A model generated the notes under the pieces. The model was given only the letters and a program-made list of their open reading frames with translations. It made no database searches and was not told the DNA's origin. A stretch of DNA of 23,461 bases from CAVRJC01 sp964505725 (GTDB lineage Bacteria > Actinomycetota > Acidimicrobiia > IMCC26256 > DASPTH01): the NCBI GenBank assembly GCA_964505725.1, contig CAZDJK010000001.1:1-23461 (forward strand), written 5' to 3'. The position numbers and the translations under genes are program-made. This document shows, in pieces, positions 1 to 7,504 of the stretch. Numbering within the stretch: position 1 is the first letter of the stretch; every line of letters starts with the position of its first letter.

Positions 1-2595
1 ATCACCCGCACGCTGTTCCGTGCAGGTGACTCCGAGTACCAGATCAACGGCGCGCCCTGTCGGCTGCTCGACATCCAGGAGCTGCTGTCCGACAGCGGCA
101 TCGGCCGTCAGCAGCACGTGATCGTGGGACAGGGTCAGCTCGACACCGTGCTCAACTCGCGGCCCGAGGACCGGCGCGCCATCGTCGAGGAGGCGGCCGG
201 GATCCTCAAGTACCGCAAGCGCCGGGAACGTGCCGAGCGCCGGTTGGAGTCGACCGAGGGCAGCCTCCTGCGGCTGAACGACCTGCTCCGTGAGGTGCGT
301 CGGCAGCTCAGCCCGCTCCAGCGCCAGGCCGACGCCGCGCGGCGCCACGACTCCGTCGTCGGCGAGCTGCGCACGATCCGCCTCCACCTCGCGGGACACG
401 AGATCGCCGGCCTCCAGACCCGTGCCGACCGGCTGCGGGACGCCCGCGCCGAGCACGCGCAACGCGAGGGCGAGCTGGTCGGGCACCTGCGTGAGCTCGA
501 CGTCGCGGTGCTCGACGCCGAGCACTCCCTCAGCGCGATGGGCGACGACGCCCTCGCCGACGGGCTCGTGCGGGTGGAGTCGATGCGCGAGCGCGCCCGC
601 GGGCTCGAGGCGCTGGTGGCCGAGAAGCGGCGCGGCGTGGAGCGCGAGCAGCTGGCCGCCGCCGACGAGGGGGTGGCGGAGACGCTGGTCGCCGACGCCG
701 ACGCGCTGCGCGCCGAGCTCGCCCGCGTACGCGCCGCGACCGACGGACTCGGCCCCACCGCGCCCGCGGTCGAGGCGACCGAGTCCTCACTCCGCGACAC
801 CGACCAGCGCTGGCGGGACGCGGAGGCGGCGGCCGCGAGCTGGAGGGCGCGCGCCGAGGCGCTCGGCCTCGCGCTCCGCGCGGCGCGGGCCGCGTCGGGG
901 GCCGAGCAGATCGCCGACCTCGAGGGTGTAGTGGGCCCGCTCGTGGATCTGATCGACGTCGAGCCGGGCGCGGAGGCAGCGGTGGCCGCGGCCCTCGGCG
1001 ACGCGATGGCGGCGGTGGTGGTCGAGGCCGGCGACGCGGCGAGCCGGGCCGTCGAGCACCTCCACGAGCGCGAGGACCACGCGCTGCTCCTCCCCTTCGA
1101 AGCCTCCGCGCTCCCCGCGCAGTCACCGCTCGCCCCCGGCGGCGCACGTCCCCTGGCCGATTGCGTGCGCGCGCGCACGCCCGGTCTCCAGGCCGCGCTC
1201 GGGCGCCTGCTCGCACGCGCGGTGATCGTCGACGCCGGGTGGCGTGCTGCGCTCGACGTGGTGGCAGTGAACCCTGGCCTCGTCGTGGTCACGCCCGCGG
1301 GCGACCGCATGGGCGGCAACGGTCCGTGGCGCATCGGCGCCGGCGGCGGCGAGGCAGTCACGCAGGGTGCGCTGGAGGAGGCCGCCGCGAACGCCGCCGC
1401 GGCGGAGGTCGCGCGCGCGGACGCCGCCCGTGCCGTCGAGGACGCGCGCGCCGCGTTCGACGCCGCGCGCGCGCGAGCCGTCGAACGGGCGGCCGCCGAG
1501 CAGCGTGCGTCGCTCGTCGGGGAGCGCCTCGAGGCGGTGGAGGCGCGGCTCGCCGCGCTCGACCCCGAGGCGCAGGCCAGGGCGGAGCAGCGGCACACCG
1601 AGCTGGTGGCGCGGGCGCTGGCGTTTGGACGCGTGGCCGGCGCGCTCGAGGAGTATCTCGACCGCGTCGGCGCGTTGCACACGCGCCTGCGGGAACACCG
1701 CCGGGCGCAGTCCGACGCGGCACGCGCGTCGGGGGAACAGCTCGAGGCCCTGCGGCGCGACCGGGCCGCGCTCGAGCACGACCTGGCCGAGGTGCGGGAG
1801 CTCAGCCGGCGCACCGACGTCGATCTCGCGGAGACGAGGCTGCGCCTGGAGACCGCGGTGGAGCGGCTGCGCGCCGACTTCGACGCCGAGCCGTCGGCCG
1901 CGCTCGACGCTCCCGCGCCCGAGGTCCCCGAGGGGACGACGCTCGCCGGGCGCGCGCGCGACCTGGAGCGCGACCTGCGGCTCATGGGTCCGATCAACCC
2001 GCTCGCGTTGGAGGAGTACGACGCGCTCGAGGAGCGCCACCGCTTCCTCCAGGAGCAGCTCGAGGACGTGAAGGCGAGCCGGCGCGAGCTCACGCGCGTG
2101 ATCCGCGCGGTGGACCGCGAGATCGTGGCCATCTTCACCGACGCGTTCCACGACGTCAGCGAGCACTTCGCCGCGCTCTTCACCACGCTCTTCCCCGGCG
2201 GCTCCGGGCGGCTCACGCTCACCGATCCCGACGACCTGCTCGACAGCGGCATCGAGATGGAGGCTCGGCCCTCGGGCAAGAACGTCCGCCGGCTGTCGCT
2301 GCTCTCCGGCGGCGAGCGCTCGCTCACCGCGCTGGCGTTCCTGTTCGCGGTGTTCCGGGCCCGCCCCTCGCCCTTCTACCTGATGGACGAGGTGGAGGCG
2401 GCGCTCGACGACGTGAACCTCCACCGCTTCTTGGACCTGATCCACGAGTTCCGCGACGAGGCGCAGCTCCTCGTCGTCTCGCACCAGAAGCGCACGATGG
2501 AGGCGGCGGACTGCCTCTACGGCGTGTCGATGCCGCCCGGGGGTTCGAGCCGGGTCGTCAGCCAGCGCGTCCGCGACGACCTGCCGGTGCGGTGA
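1..2595 (+). CDS. smc: Chromosome segregation protein SMC, 5' truncated by the window edge
   Basis: Structural maintenance of chromosomes ATPase: it forms a ring-shaped homodimer with ScpA/ScpB that extrudes DNA loops and helps separate origins. The reading frame is open from base 1, so the start and the Walker A motif lie upstream, about 100 residues by comparison with the family. Visible are the QGQLDTVL and EEAAGILKYRKRRE head segment (about 130-230), a first coiled coil to about 915, a hinge from about 919 to 1380, a second coiled coil, the ABC signature LLSGGERS (about 2299-2322) and Walker B FYLMDEVEAALDD (from 2374). Both coiled-coil arms look about 100 residues shorter than in well-known SMCs, giving a full protein near 970 aa rather than about 1,180. 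The family assignment is certain; the arm comparison relies on memory of the family. Confidence 0.97.
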   Translation: MTRTLFRAGDSEYQINGAPCRLLDIQELLSDSGIGRQQHVIVGQGQLDTVLNSRPEDRRAIVEEAAGILKYRKRRERAERRLESTEGSLLRLNDLLREVRRQLSPLQRQADAARRHDSVVGELRTIRLHLAGHEIAGLQTRADRLRDARAEHAQREGELVGHLRELDVAVLDAEHSLSAMGDDALADGLVRVESMRERARGLEALVAEKRRGVEREQLAAADEGVAETLVADADALRAELARVRAATDGLGPTAPAVEATESSLRDTDQRWRDAEAAAASWRARAEALGLALRAARAASGAEQIADLEGVVGPLVDLIDVEPGAEAAVAAALGDAMAAVVVEAGDAASRAVEHLHEREDHALLLPFEASALPAQSPLAPGGARPLADCVRARTPGLQAALGRLLARAVIVDAGWRAALDVVAVNPGLVVVTPAGDRMGGNGPWRIGAGGGEAVTQGALEEAAANAAAAEVARADAARAVEDARAAFDAARARAVERAAAEQRASLVGERLEAVEARLAALDPEAQARAEQRHTELVARALAFGRVAGALEEYLDRVGALHTRLREHRRAQSDAARASGEQLEALRRDRAALEHDLAEVRELSRRTDVDLAETRLRLETAVERLRADFDAEPSAALDAPAPEVPEGTTLAGRARDLERDLRLMGPINPLALEEYDALEERHRFLQEQLEDVKASRRELTRVIRAVDREIVAIFTDAFHDVSEHFAALFTTLFPGGSGRLTLTDPDDLLDSGIEMEARPSGKNVRRLSLLSGGERSLTALAFLFAVFRARPSPFYLMDEVEAALDDVNLHRFLDLIHEFRDEAQLLVVSHQKRTMEAADCLYGVSMPPGGSSRVVSQRVRDDLPVR

Positions 2596-3566
2596 CGCCC
2601 ACGCTGCTGCTCGCCGCGGCCGGGGCGAACGACCCGGCGCTCGTCGCCGCCTGCGGGCCCAAGGGGCAGCAGTCGTGGCTCTGCTCGACCACGTTCCGGG
2701 TGACCGGCAGCAGCGGAGCGGCCGAGGTCGCCGACGCGCTGTCGAAGCCGCTGCGCATCGTCCTGATCTTCGTCGTGGCGTGGATCGCGGTGCGCGTGGC
2801 GAAGGCGCTGGTCAACCGGTTCGTGCGTCACATGTCGTCCGGGGTCGAGCGCCTGGCGGTCATGGGGTCGGGTTTCTCGCTGGTCGACACCCAGCCGATG
2901 TCCGACGCGCGGCGCACCCAGCGCGCCGCGACCATCGGCGCCGTGCTGCGCAGCGTCCTCGCGATCCTCATCTGGTCGATCGCGGTGGTGACCGCGCTCG
3001 ACGAGCTCGGCGTGAACCTGGCGCCCCTGCTCGCGGGTGCCGGCATCGCGGGGATCGCGATCGGGTTCGGCGCGCAGTCGCTCGTCAAGGACTTCGTGAC
3101 CGGGCTGTTCATGCTGCTCGAGGACCAGTATGGGGTCGGCGACCTCGTCGACACCGGTGTCGCCACCGGCACCGTCGAAGGCGTCTCGCTGCGCACGACC
3201 CGGCTGCGGGATCCCGACGGCGTCGTGTGGCACGTCCCGAACGGCAGCATCCTGCGGCTCGGGAACAAGTCGCAGCAGTGGTCGCGCGCGGTCGTCGACG
3301 TCGCGATCGCGTACGCGGCCGATCTCGACGCGGCCGTGGGCGCACTCCGCGAGGTGACGGCTGCGGTCTCCCGGGAGCGCGACTACGCGCCGTTGATGCT
3401 CGACGAGCCGAGCGTGCTCGGCGTCGAGTCGCTCGTGCCCGGCCGGATCGTGATCCGGGTGACCGTGCGCACCCGACCGCAGGAACAGGCGCGGGTCGAG
3501 CGCGAGCTGCGCGCCCGCATCAAGGCGGCGTTCGACGCCGCCGGGATCGAGATGCCGACGGCCTGA
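2592..3566 (+). CDS. MscS-family mechanosensitive ion channel
   Basis: Small-conductance mechanosensitive channel, 324 aa, expected to open under membrane tension and release solutes during hypo-osmotic shock. GTG was chosen because it overlaps the smc stop in a GTGA (2592-2595), indicating translational coupling. The N-terminal stretch (residues 1-50) carries Cys21 and Cys31 and is probably outside the membrane. Transmembrane segments are near 54-74 and 113-136. The pore helix near 143-175 is Gly/Ala-rich, with AGAGIAGIAIGFGAQSLVKD followed by FVTGLFMLLEDQYGVGD. The β domain contains the NGSI turn (217-220), and a mixed α/β C-terminal domain closes the protein. The size fits minimal three-helix MscS proteins. 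It sits between smc and ftsY, which are neighbours in many bacteria. The ion selectivity cannot be read from the sequence. Confidence 0.93.
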   Translation: MTPTLLLAAAGANDPALVAACGPKGQQSWLCSTTFRVTGSSGAAEVADALSKPLRIVLIFVVAWIAVRVAKALVNRFVRHMSSGVERLAVMGSGFSLVDTQPMSDARRTQRAATIGAVLRSVLAILIWSIAVVTALDELGVNLAPLLAGAGIAGIAIGFGAQSLVKDFVTGLFMLLEDQYGVGDLVDTGVATGTVEGVSLRTTRLRDPDGVVWHVPNGSILRLGNKSQQWSRAVVDVAIAYAADLDAAVGALREVTAAVSRERDYAPLMLDEPSVLGVESLVPGRIVIRVTVRTRPQEQARVERELRARIKAAFDAAGIEMPTA

Positions 3567-3593
3567 CGCCCGGTCGGGGTCGCCGCGTAGGAT
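3563..3593 (+). promoter_or_regulatory. Candidate promoter for ftsY
   Basis: TAGGAT at 3588-3593 matches the TAGRRT -10 form described for Streptomyces. A weak CTGACG (3563-3568) lies 19 bases upstream, overlapping the mscS stop. A start site near 3600 would give a short leader before the ATG at 3622. The -10 is good and the -35 poor. Confidence 0.4.
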
Positions 3594-3621
3594 CGCGGCC
3601 CCTCGAGCACGGATCACGCCC

Positions 3622-4782
3622 ATGTCTCCCGCGGTCGTCGTCATCCTCATCTTCGTCCTTGCGATCGCGCTCGTCGCCGTCGGCCTCGGGCTCTCGCGGC
3701 GCGCGCGGCGCGACGAGGCCGCGCCGCGGCGCCGAGCCGCGGCGCGCCCGGCGGCGCCTCCCGTACCGGCCCCTCCACCCGCAGCGGCGGCCGAGCCGGT
3801 CGAAACGGAGCCAGTCGCAGCGGAGCCGGTCGAAGCCGAGCCGCTCCCCGAGGTCGAGCCCGTCGCCGAGGTCGAGCCGGTCGAGGAGGAGGCGGCGCCG
3901 CGGTTGCGGGACCGGTTGGGCCGCAGCCGGGCGGGATTCGCGTGGCTGCGCGGGCGTCACACGATCGACGACGAGACCTGGGACGAGCTCGAGGACACCC
4001 TCCTGCTCGCGGATGTCGGCGTACCCACGACGACGCGCGTGCTCGACGCGGTCCGTGAGCACGCCCGGGCCGAGCACGCGTCGGACCGCGACGCGCTGGT
4101 CGGTGTGCTGCACCGCGAGCTCGTCGCCGTGCTCGGGGCCGACTCCCGCGGGCTCGCGCGCACCGACGGCGAGCCGAACGTGTGGATGTTCGTGGGCGTG
4201 AACGGCGTCGGCAAGACGACGACCATCGCCAAGGTCGCGGAGCACGAGATCGCCGCGGGGCACCGGGTCGTGCTGGCGGCCGGGGACACCTTCCGTGCCG
4301 CCGCCGCCGAACAGCTCGCGCACTGGGCCGAGCGGGTCGGTGCCGGGATCGTCCGGGGCCAGGAGGGTGCCGATCCCGGCTCGGTCGTCTTCGACGCCAT
4401 GAGCGCGGCCGCGGGCCGCGACGCCGACCTCGTGCTCGTCGACACCGCCGGCCGCCTCCACACGAAGGTCAACCTCATGTCCGAGCTCGAGAAGCTGCGG
4501 CGCATCGTCGAGCGCACGCCGGGCGCGCTGAAGGAGGTGCTGCTCGTCCTCGACGCCACGACGGGGCAGAACGGCCTCGCCCAGGCCCGCCAGTTCGCGG
4601 AGTCGGTCGACGTGACCGGAGTGGTGCTCACCAAGCTCGACAGCACCGCGAAGGGCGGCATCGTGCTCGCCATCGAAGCCGAGCTCGGCATCCCGGTGAA
4701 GCTGGTCGGGGTGGGCGAGTCGGCGGCGGATCTGTTGCCGTTCGATCCCGAGACCTTCGTCGCCGCCCTGCTCGACGCGTGA
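3622..4782 (+). CDS. ftsY: Signal recognition particle receptor FtsY
   Basis: SRP receptor GTPase, 386 aa, which docks the Ffh-ribosome complex at the membrane and hands nascent membrane proteins to SecYEG. Residues 4-24 form an N-terminal transmembrane helix followed by basic residues, so this FtsY is membrane-anchored, as is common in actinobacteria. Residues 33-90 are a Pro/Ala/Glu linker with repeated EPV units. The N domain covers about 95-180. The NG-domain GTPase motifs are G1 GVNGVGKTT (192-200), DTFR (222-225), G3 DTAGR (274-278), G4 TKLD (337-340) and GVGES (363-367). All key residues are intact. The ATG at 3622 is the only start that gives the hydrophobic anchor. Its partner ffh lies 33 bases downstream. 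Confidence 0.98.
   Translation: MSPAVVVILIFVLAIALVAVGLGLSRRARRDEAAPRRRAAARPAAPPVPAPPPAAAAEPVETEPVAAEPVEAEPLPEVEPVAEVEPVEEEAAPRLRDRLGRSRAGFAWLRGRHTIDDETWDELEDTLLLADVGVPTTTRVLDAVREHARAEHASDRDALVGVLHRELVAVLGADSRGLARTDGEPNVWMFVGVNGVGKTTTIAKVAEHEIAAGHRVVLAAGDTFRAAAAEQLAHWAERVGAGIVRGQEGADPGSVVFDAMSAAAGRDADLVLVDTAGRLHTKVNLMSELEKLRRIVERTPGALKEVLLVLDATTGQNGLAQARQFAESVDVTGVVLTKLDSTAKGGIVLAIEAELGIPVKLVGVGESAADLLPFDPETFVAALLDA
3793..3891 (+). repeat. Degenerate EPV/EVEPV repeat in the FtsY linker
   Basis: Residues 58-90 of FtsY are a run of imperfect EPV-[EA]-x and EVEPV units encoded by recurring gag-ccg-gtc codons. It is an acidic low-complexity tether between the membrane helix and the NG domain. Its length is likely to vary between strains. 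Confidence 0.7.
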
Positions 4783-4802
4783 TTCGCCTCGCCGCCGTCT
4801 CC

Positions 4803-4815
4803 TAGCCTGAGCCCG
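4803..4815 (+). promoter_or_regulatory. -10 element for a probable leaderless ffh transcript
   Basis: TAGCCT at 4803-4808 is followed by seven bases and then the ffh ATG at 4816. This is the spacing expected if transcription starts at or next to the A of the start codon. No Shine-Dalgarno sequence lies at the usual distance. GTGATT (4779-4784) is a weak possible -35 with an 18-base spacer. Confidence 0.5.
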
Positions 4816-6144
4816 ATGTTCGAGGCGCTGTCCGACCGGTTCGACGGGATCTTCCGCAAGCTGCGCAGCCGCGGCAAGCTCACCGACAAGGACGTCGACG
4901 AGGTCGCGCGCGAGCTCCGCGTCGCGCTGCTCGAAGCCGACGTGAACGTGCGCGTCGCGCGCGACTTCATCAACCGGGTGAAGGAGCGCGCACGCGGCGC
5001 CGAGGTCACCAAGAGCCTCACGCCCGCGCAGCAGGTCATCAAGATCGTGAACGACGAGCTGGTCACCACCCTCGGCGGCACCACCGGCAAGCTGACCGTC
5101 GCCTCGAAGCCCCCGACGATGGTGATGATGGCCGGTCTCCAGGGTTCGGGGAAGACGACCGCGTCGGCGAAGCTGGCTCGGCTCCTGAAGTCGCAGGGGC
5201 GCCGTCCGCTCCTCGTGGGCGCCGACCTGCAGCGACCCGCCGCGGTGCAGCAGCTCCGCGTGCTCGGCGATCGGGTCGAGGTGCCGGTGTTCTCGGAGGG
5301 CTCCGACCCGGTGGCGGTCGCCGCCGGCGCCCGGGAAGAGGCGGCGCGGCTGGGTCGCGACGTGGTCATCGTCGACACCGCGGGCCGGCTGCAGGTCGAC
5401 CGCGACCTCATGGACGAGCTGCGCCAGGTGCGTGACGCGGTCGAGCCGCACGACACCCTGCTCGTCGTCGACGCGATGACCGGTCAGGAAGCCGTGAACG
5501 TCGCGACCGAGTTCGACGCCGCGGTCGGGCTGACCGGGGTCGTGCTCACCAAGATCGACGGCGACGCGCGCGGCGGCGCCGCGCTCTCGGTCAAGGAGGT
5601 GGTCGGCAAGCCGATCCTGTTCGCAGGCACCGGCGAGAAGCTCGACGAGTTCGAGCCGTTCCACCCCGATCGGATGGCGAGCCGCATCCTCGGGATGGGC
5701 GACGTGCTCACGCTCATCGAGAAGGCGGAGGCCACCTTCGACCAGGACGAGATGGAGAAGGCCGGGGAGAAGCTCCGCAAGGGCCAGCTCACCCTGGAGG
5801 ACTTCCTCGACCAGATGCGCCAGGTACGGCGGATGGGGCCGATCCAGAACGTCCTCGGCATGCTCCCCGGGATGCCGAAGGAGCTGCGCAACGCCCAGAT
5901 CGAGGACCGCGAGATCGACCGGGTCGAGGCCATGATCTGCTCGATGACGCCGGCCGAGCGGCGGGACCCGACGCTGATCAACGGGTCGCGTCGGCTGCGG
6001 ATCGCCCGGGGGAGTGGCACCACGTCGGCCGACGTCAACGGGCTCCTCAAGCAGTTCAAGATGGTGCAGCAGATGATGAAGAGCGCCGGGAAGGGCAAGC
6101 TGCCGAAGCTCTCGGCGGCCGATTTCCCCGACCTGAGCGGCTAG
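4816..6144 (+). CDS. ffh: Signal recognition particle protein Ffh (SRP54)
   Basis: GTPase subunit of the signal recognition particle, 442 aa. It binds 4.5S RNA and signal sequences emerging from the ribosome and pairs with FtsY. The N domain spans about 1-95. GTPase motifs are G1 GLQGSGKTT (107-115), DLQRPAA (137-143), G3 DTAGR (187-191), G4 TKIDGDARGG (245-254) and GTGEK (271-275). The methionine-rich M domain holds the finger loop GPIQNVLGMLPGM (341-353) and the RNA-binding helix-turn SRRLRIARGSGT (391-402). The length and motifs are normal and nothing is missing. The gene follows ftsY in the same direction, and its start looks leaderless. The C-terminal tail is short and ends in a TAG at 6142-6144. 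Confidence 0.98.
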   Translation: MFEALSDRFDGIFRKLRSRGKLTDKDVDEVARELRVALLEADVNVRVARDFINRVKERARGAEVTKSLTPAQQVIKIVNDELVTTLGGTTGKLTVASKPPTMVMMAGLQGSGKTTASAKLARLLKSQGRRPLLVGADLQRPAAVQQLRVLGDRVEVPVFSEGSDPVAVAAGAREEAARLGRDVVIVDTAGRLQVDRDLMDELRQVRDAVEPHDTLLVVDAMTGQEAVNVATEFDAAVGLTGVVLTKIDGDARGGAALSVKEVVGKPILFAGTGEKLDEFEPFHPDRMASRILGMGDVLTLIEKAEATFDQDEMEKAGEKLRKGQLTLEDFLDQMRQVRRMGPIQNVLGMLPGMPKELRNAQIEDREIDRVEAMICSMTPAERRDPTLINGSRRLRIARGSGTTSADVNGLLKQFKMVQQMMKSAGKGKLPKLSAADFPDLSG

Positions 6145-6147
6145 TCT
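6142..6147 (+). promoter_or_regulatory. Possible -10 element for the rpsP operon
   Basis: TAGTCT overlaps the ffh stop codon. A start site near 6154 would give a leader of about 77 bases before rpsP, beginning exactly at the hairpin described next. No convincing -35 is visible. Confidence 0.3.
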
Positions 6148-6153
6148 GCGGGC

Positions 6154-6176
6154 CTTCCCGGCGCCGGCGCGGGAAG
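6154..6176 (+). other. GC-rich stem-loop in the rpsP leader
   Basis: CTTCCCG (6154-6160) pairs perfectly with CGGGAAG (6170-6176) around a 9-base G/C loop. No T-tract follows, so it does not look like a standard intrinsic terminator. It may be a leader structure or an attenuator. Confidence 0.45.
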
Positions 6177-6180
6177 CAGA

Positions 6181-6212
6181 GAAGCCCGGAAACCGAGAAG
6201 CCCGGAAACCGA
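6181..6212 (+). repeat. Perfect 16-bp tandem duplication in the rpsP leader
   Basis: GAAGCCCGGAAACCGA occurs twice back to back (6181-6196 and 6197-6212) between ffh and rpsP. The unit is not a multiple of three and lies outside any coding frame. It sits just upstream of the AAGGA (6217-6221) that probably serves as the rpsP ribosome binding site. Confidence 0.9.
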
Positions 6213-6230
6213 GAACAAGGACAGTTCCGA

Positions 6231-6683
6231 GTGGCAGTGAAGATCCGCCTGATGCGGGTGGGGAAGAAGAAGCAGCCCACCTACCGTGTGGTCGTCGCGG
6301 ACGGCCGTTCGCCGCGCGACGGTCGTTTCATCGAGATCATCGGGCAGTACGCGCCTCGCCAGGAGCCGTCACGGGCCGACATCGACACCGACTCCGTGCT
6401 CGCGTGGCTCCGCAAGGGTGCGCAACCGACCGAGCAGGTGCAGAAGCTGCTCGCGGCCACCGGCGTGTGGGCGCAGTACGAGCAGGAGCTCGGCCGCCCC
6501 GCGGTGACCAAGCTCTCCCGACGCGGCTACGTCACCGGTAAGGTCGCCCCCGCGCCGCCGCCGCCCGCGCCCGAGCCGCCCCCGGCGGAGACGCCCGCGG
6601 CCGACGACGCGCAGACCGCGGACGCCATCGACGCGGCAGACGCCGCGGGCGCGGGAGCGGAGGCGGAGGCGTCCGATGAGTGA
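6231..6683 (+). CDS. rpsP: 30S ribosomal protein S16
   Basis: Small-subunit protein S16, which binds 16S rRNA early in assembly. The conserved core is residues 1-100: MAVKIRLMRVGKKKQPTYRV, then the DGRSPRDGRFIEIIG and WLRKGAQPTEQV segments. The start is GTG, with AAGGA nine bases upstream. At 150 aa it is much longer than the 80-90 aa of E. coli S16. Residues from about 106 onward are a Pro/Ala/Glu/Asp-rich tail, a feature also seen in other actinobacterial S16 proteins. It opens a tightly packed operon with khpA, rimM, trmD and rplS and overlaps khpA by eight bases. Long, probably structured leader sequence lies upstream. Confidence 0.97.
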   Translation: MAVKIRLMRVGKKKQPTYRVVVADGRSPRDGRFIEIIGQYAPRQEPSRADIDTDSVLAWLRKGAQPTEQVQKLLAATGVWAQYEQELGRPAVTKLSRRGYVTGKVAPAPPPPAPEPPPAETPAADDAQTADAIDAADAAGAGAEAEASDE

Positions 6684-7029
6684 CGCCGAGGACGACTTCG
6701 ACGACGACGACCTCGACGACTACGAGGACGACGACTTCGTCGACGACGACTTCGTCGACGAGGTCGCGGCCGACGGCAACCGTGTCGTCGGCGCGCGAGC
6801 GGTCGCGGTCGCCGAGCACGTCACGCGCAGCCTCGCCGAGGATCCCGACGCGATCGAGATCGACGTCGAGGAGCGCCGCGACGAGGTCACGCTCATGGTG
6901 CACGCCAACCCCGACGACATGGGGCGCCTGATCGGCCGGCGCGGCCGCGTGATCCAGGCGCTGCGCCAGCTCGTGCGCGCTGCCGGGAGCGCCGACGGCG
7001 TGAGGGCCAAGATCGACATCGTGGAGTGA
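6676..7029 (+). CDS. khpA: KH-domain RNA-binding protein, KhpA family, with acidic N-terminal extension
   Basis: Small KH-domain protein, 117 aa; in Gram-positive bacteria KhpA binds RNA, often with KhpB. The KH domain occupies residues 41-117, with the GxxG loop in GRLIGRRGRVIQALR (83-97; GRRG at 87-90). Typical KhpA is about 75-80 aa. Here the first 29 residues are an extremely acidic segment with 19 Asp/Glu. The ATG at 6676 is supported by GGAGG at 6665-6669 and is the only NTG start visible before the domain. It overlaps the end of rpsP by eight bases (ATGAGTGA). The rpsP–khpA–rimM–trmD order is standard for the family. The role of the acidic tail is unknown; it could mimic nucleic acid or contact ribosomal proteins. 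Confidence 0.93.
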   Translation: MSDAEDDFDDDDLDDYEDDDFVDDDFVDEVAADGNRVVGARAVAVAEHVTRSLAEDPDAIEIDVEERRDEVTLMVHANPDDMGRLIGRRGRVIQALRQLVRAAGSADGVRAKIDIVE

Positions 7030-7502
7030 CGGGACGCCGACTCGAGATCGGCAGGATCGGTCGTGCCCACGGGTTGCGCGGCGAGGTCTGGGTCCGCCTG
7101 ACCACCAACCGGGAGGAGCGCATGGCGCCGGGTGCGCGGGTGTACGCCGGTGACCACGAGCTCCTCGTCGCCGGTGCGCGCAAGCAGGGCGATCACTGGA
7201 TCGTGCGCTTCGAGGGGGTCGACGACCGCGACGCGGCGCAGGCACTTCGCAACCACGTGATGACCGCCGACCCGATCGCGGGCGCGCCCGACGACGACGA
7301 GCTCTGGGCCCATGAGGTCGTCGGCGCAGCCGTCGTGGAGCGCGACGGCCGCGCGCTCGGCACTGTCATCGCGATCGAGGCCAACCCCGCCCACGACCTG
7401 CTCGTGCTCGACGACGGGACGCTGGTCCCGGTCGTGTTCGTGGTCGAGCACGCGCCGCGGCGGATCGTCGTCGACCTGCCGAGCGGCCTGACCGAGCTCT
7501 GA
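7026..7502 (+). CDS. rimM: Ribosome maturation factor RimM
   Basis: 16S rRNA processing and 30S assembly factor, 158 aa, which binds S19 and helps mature the 30S head. The N-terminal RimM domain has the signature GRIGRAHGLRGEVWV (9-23). The C-terminal PRC-barrel starts near residue 95 (LWAHEVVGAAV) and includes NPAHDLLVL and the VPVVFVVEH segment near the end. The start is GTG inside a GTGA that overlaps the khpA stop (7026-7029). The length is slightly below the usual 165-175 aa, but both domains are present. It lies two bases upstream of trmD in the usual order. Confidence 0.95.
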   Translation: MTGRRLEIGRIGRAHGLRGEVWVRLTTNREERMAPGARVYAGDHELLVAGARKQGDHWIVRFEGVDDRDAAQALRNHVMTADPIAGAPDDDELWAHEVVGAAVVERDGRALGTVIAIEANPAHDLLVLDDGTLVPVVFVVEHAPRRIVVDLPSGLTEL

Positions 7503-7504
7503 GC

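Noticed and set aside
135..2327. A 730-codon open frame on the minus strand opposite smc.
   Set aside because: Very high G/C at third positions keeps antisense frames free of stops. The translation is Ser/Arg/Ala-rich with no motif, whereas smc on the plus strand is certain.
3520..5664. A 714-codon minus-strand frame opposite ftsY and ffh.
   Set aside because: Low-complexity Arg/Glu/Leu composition without domains, and it covers two intact conserved genes.
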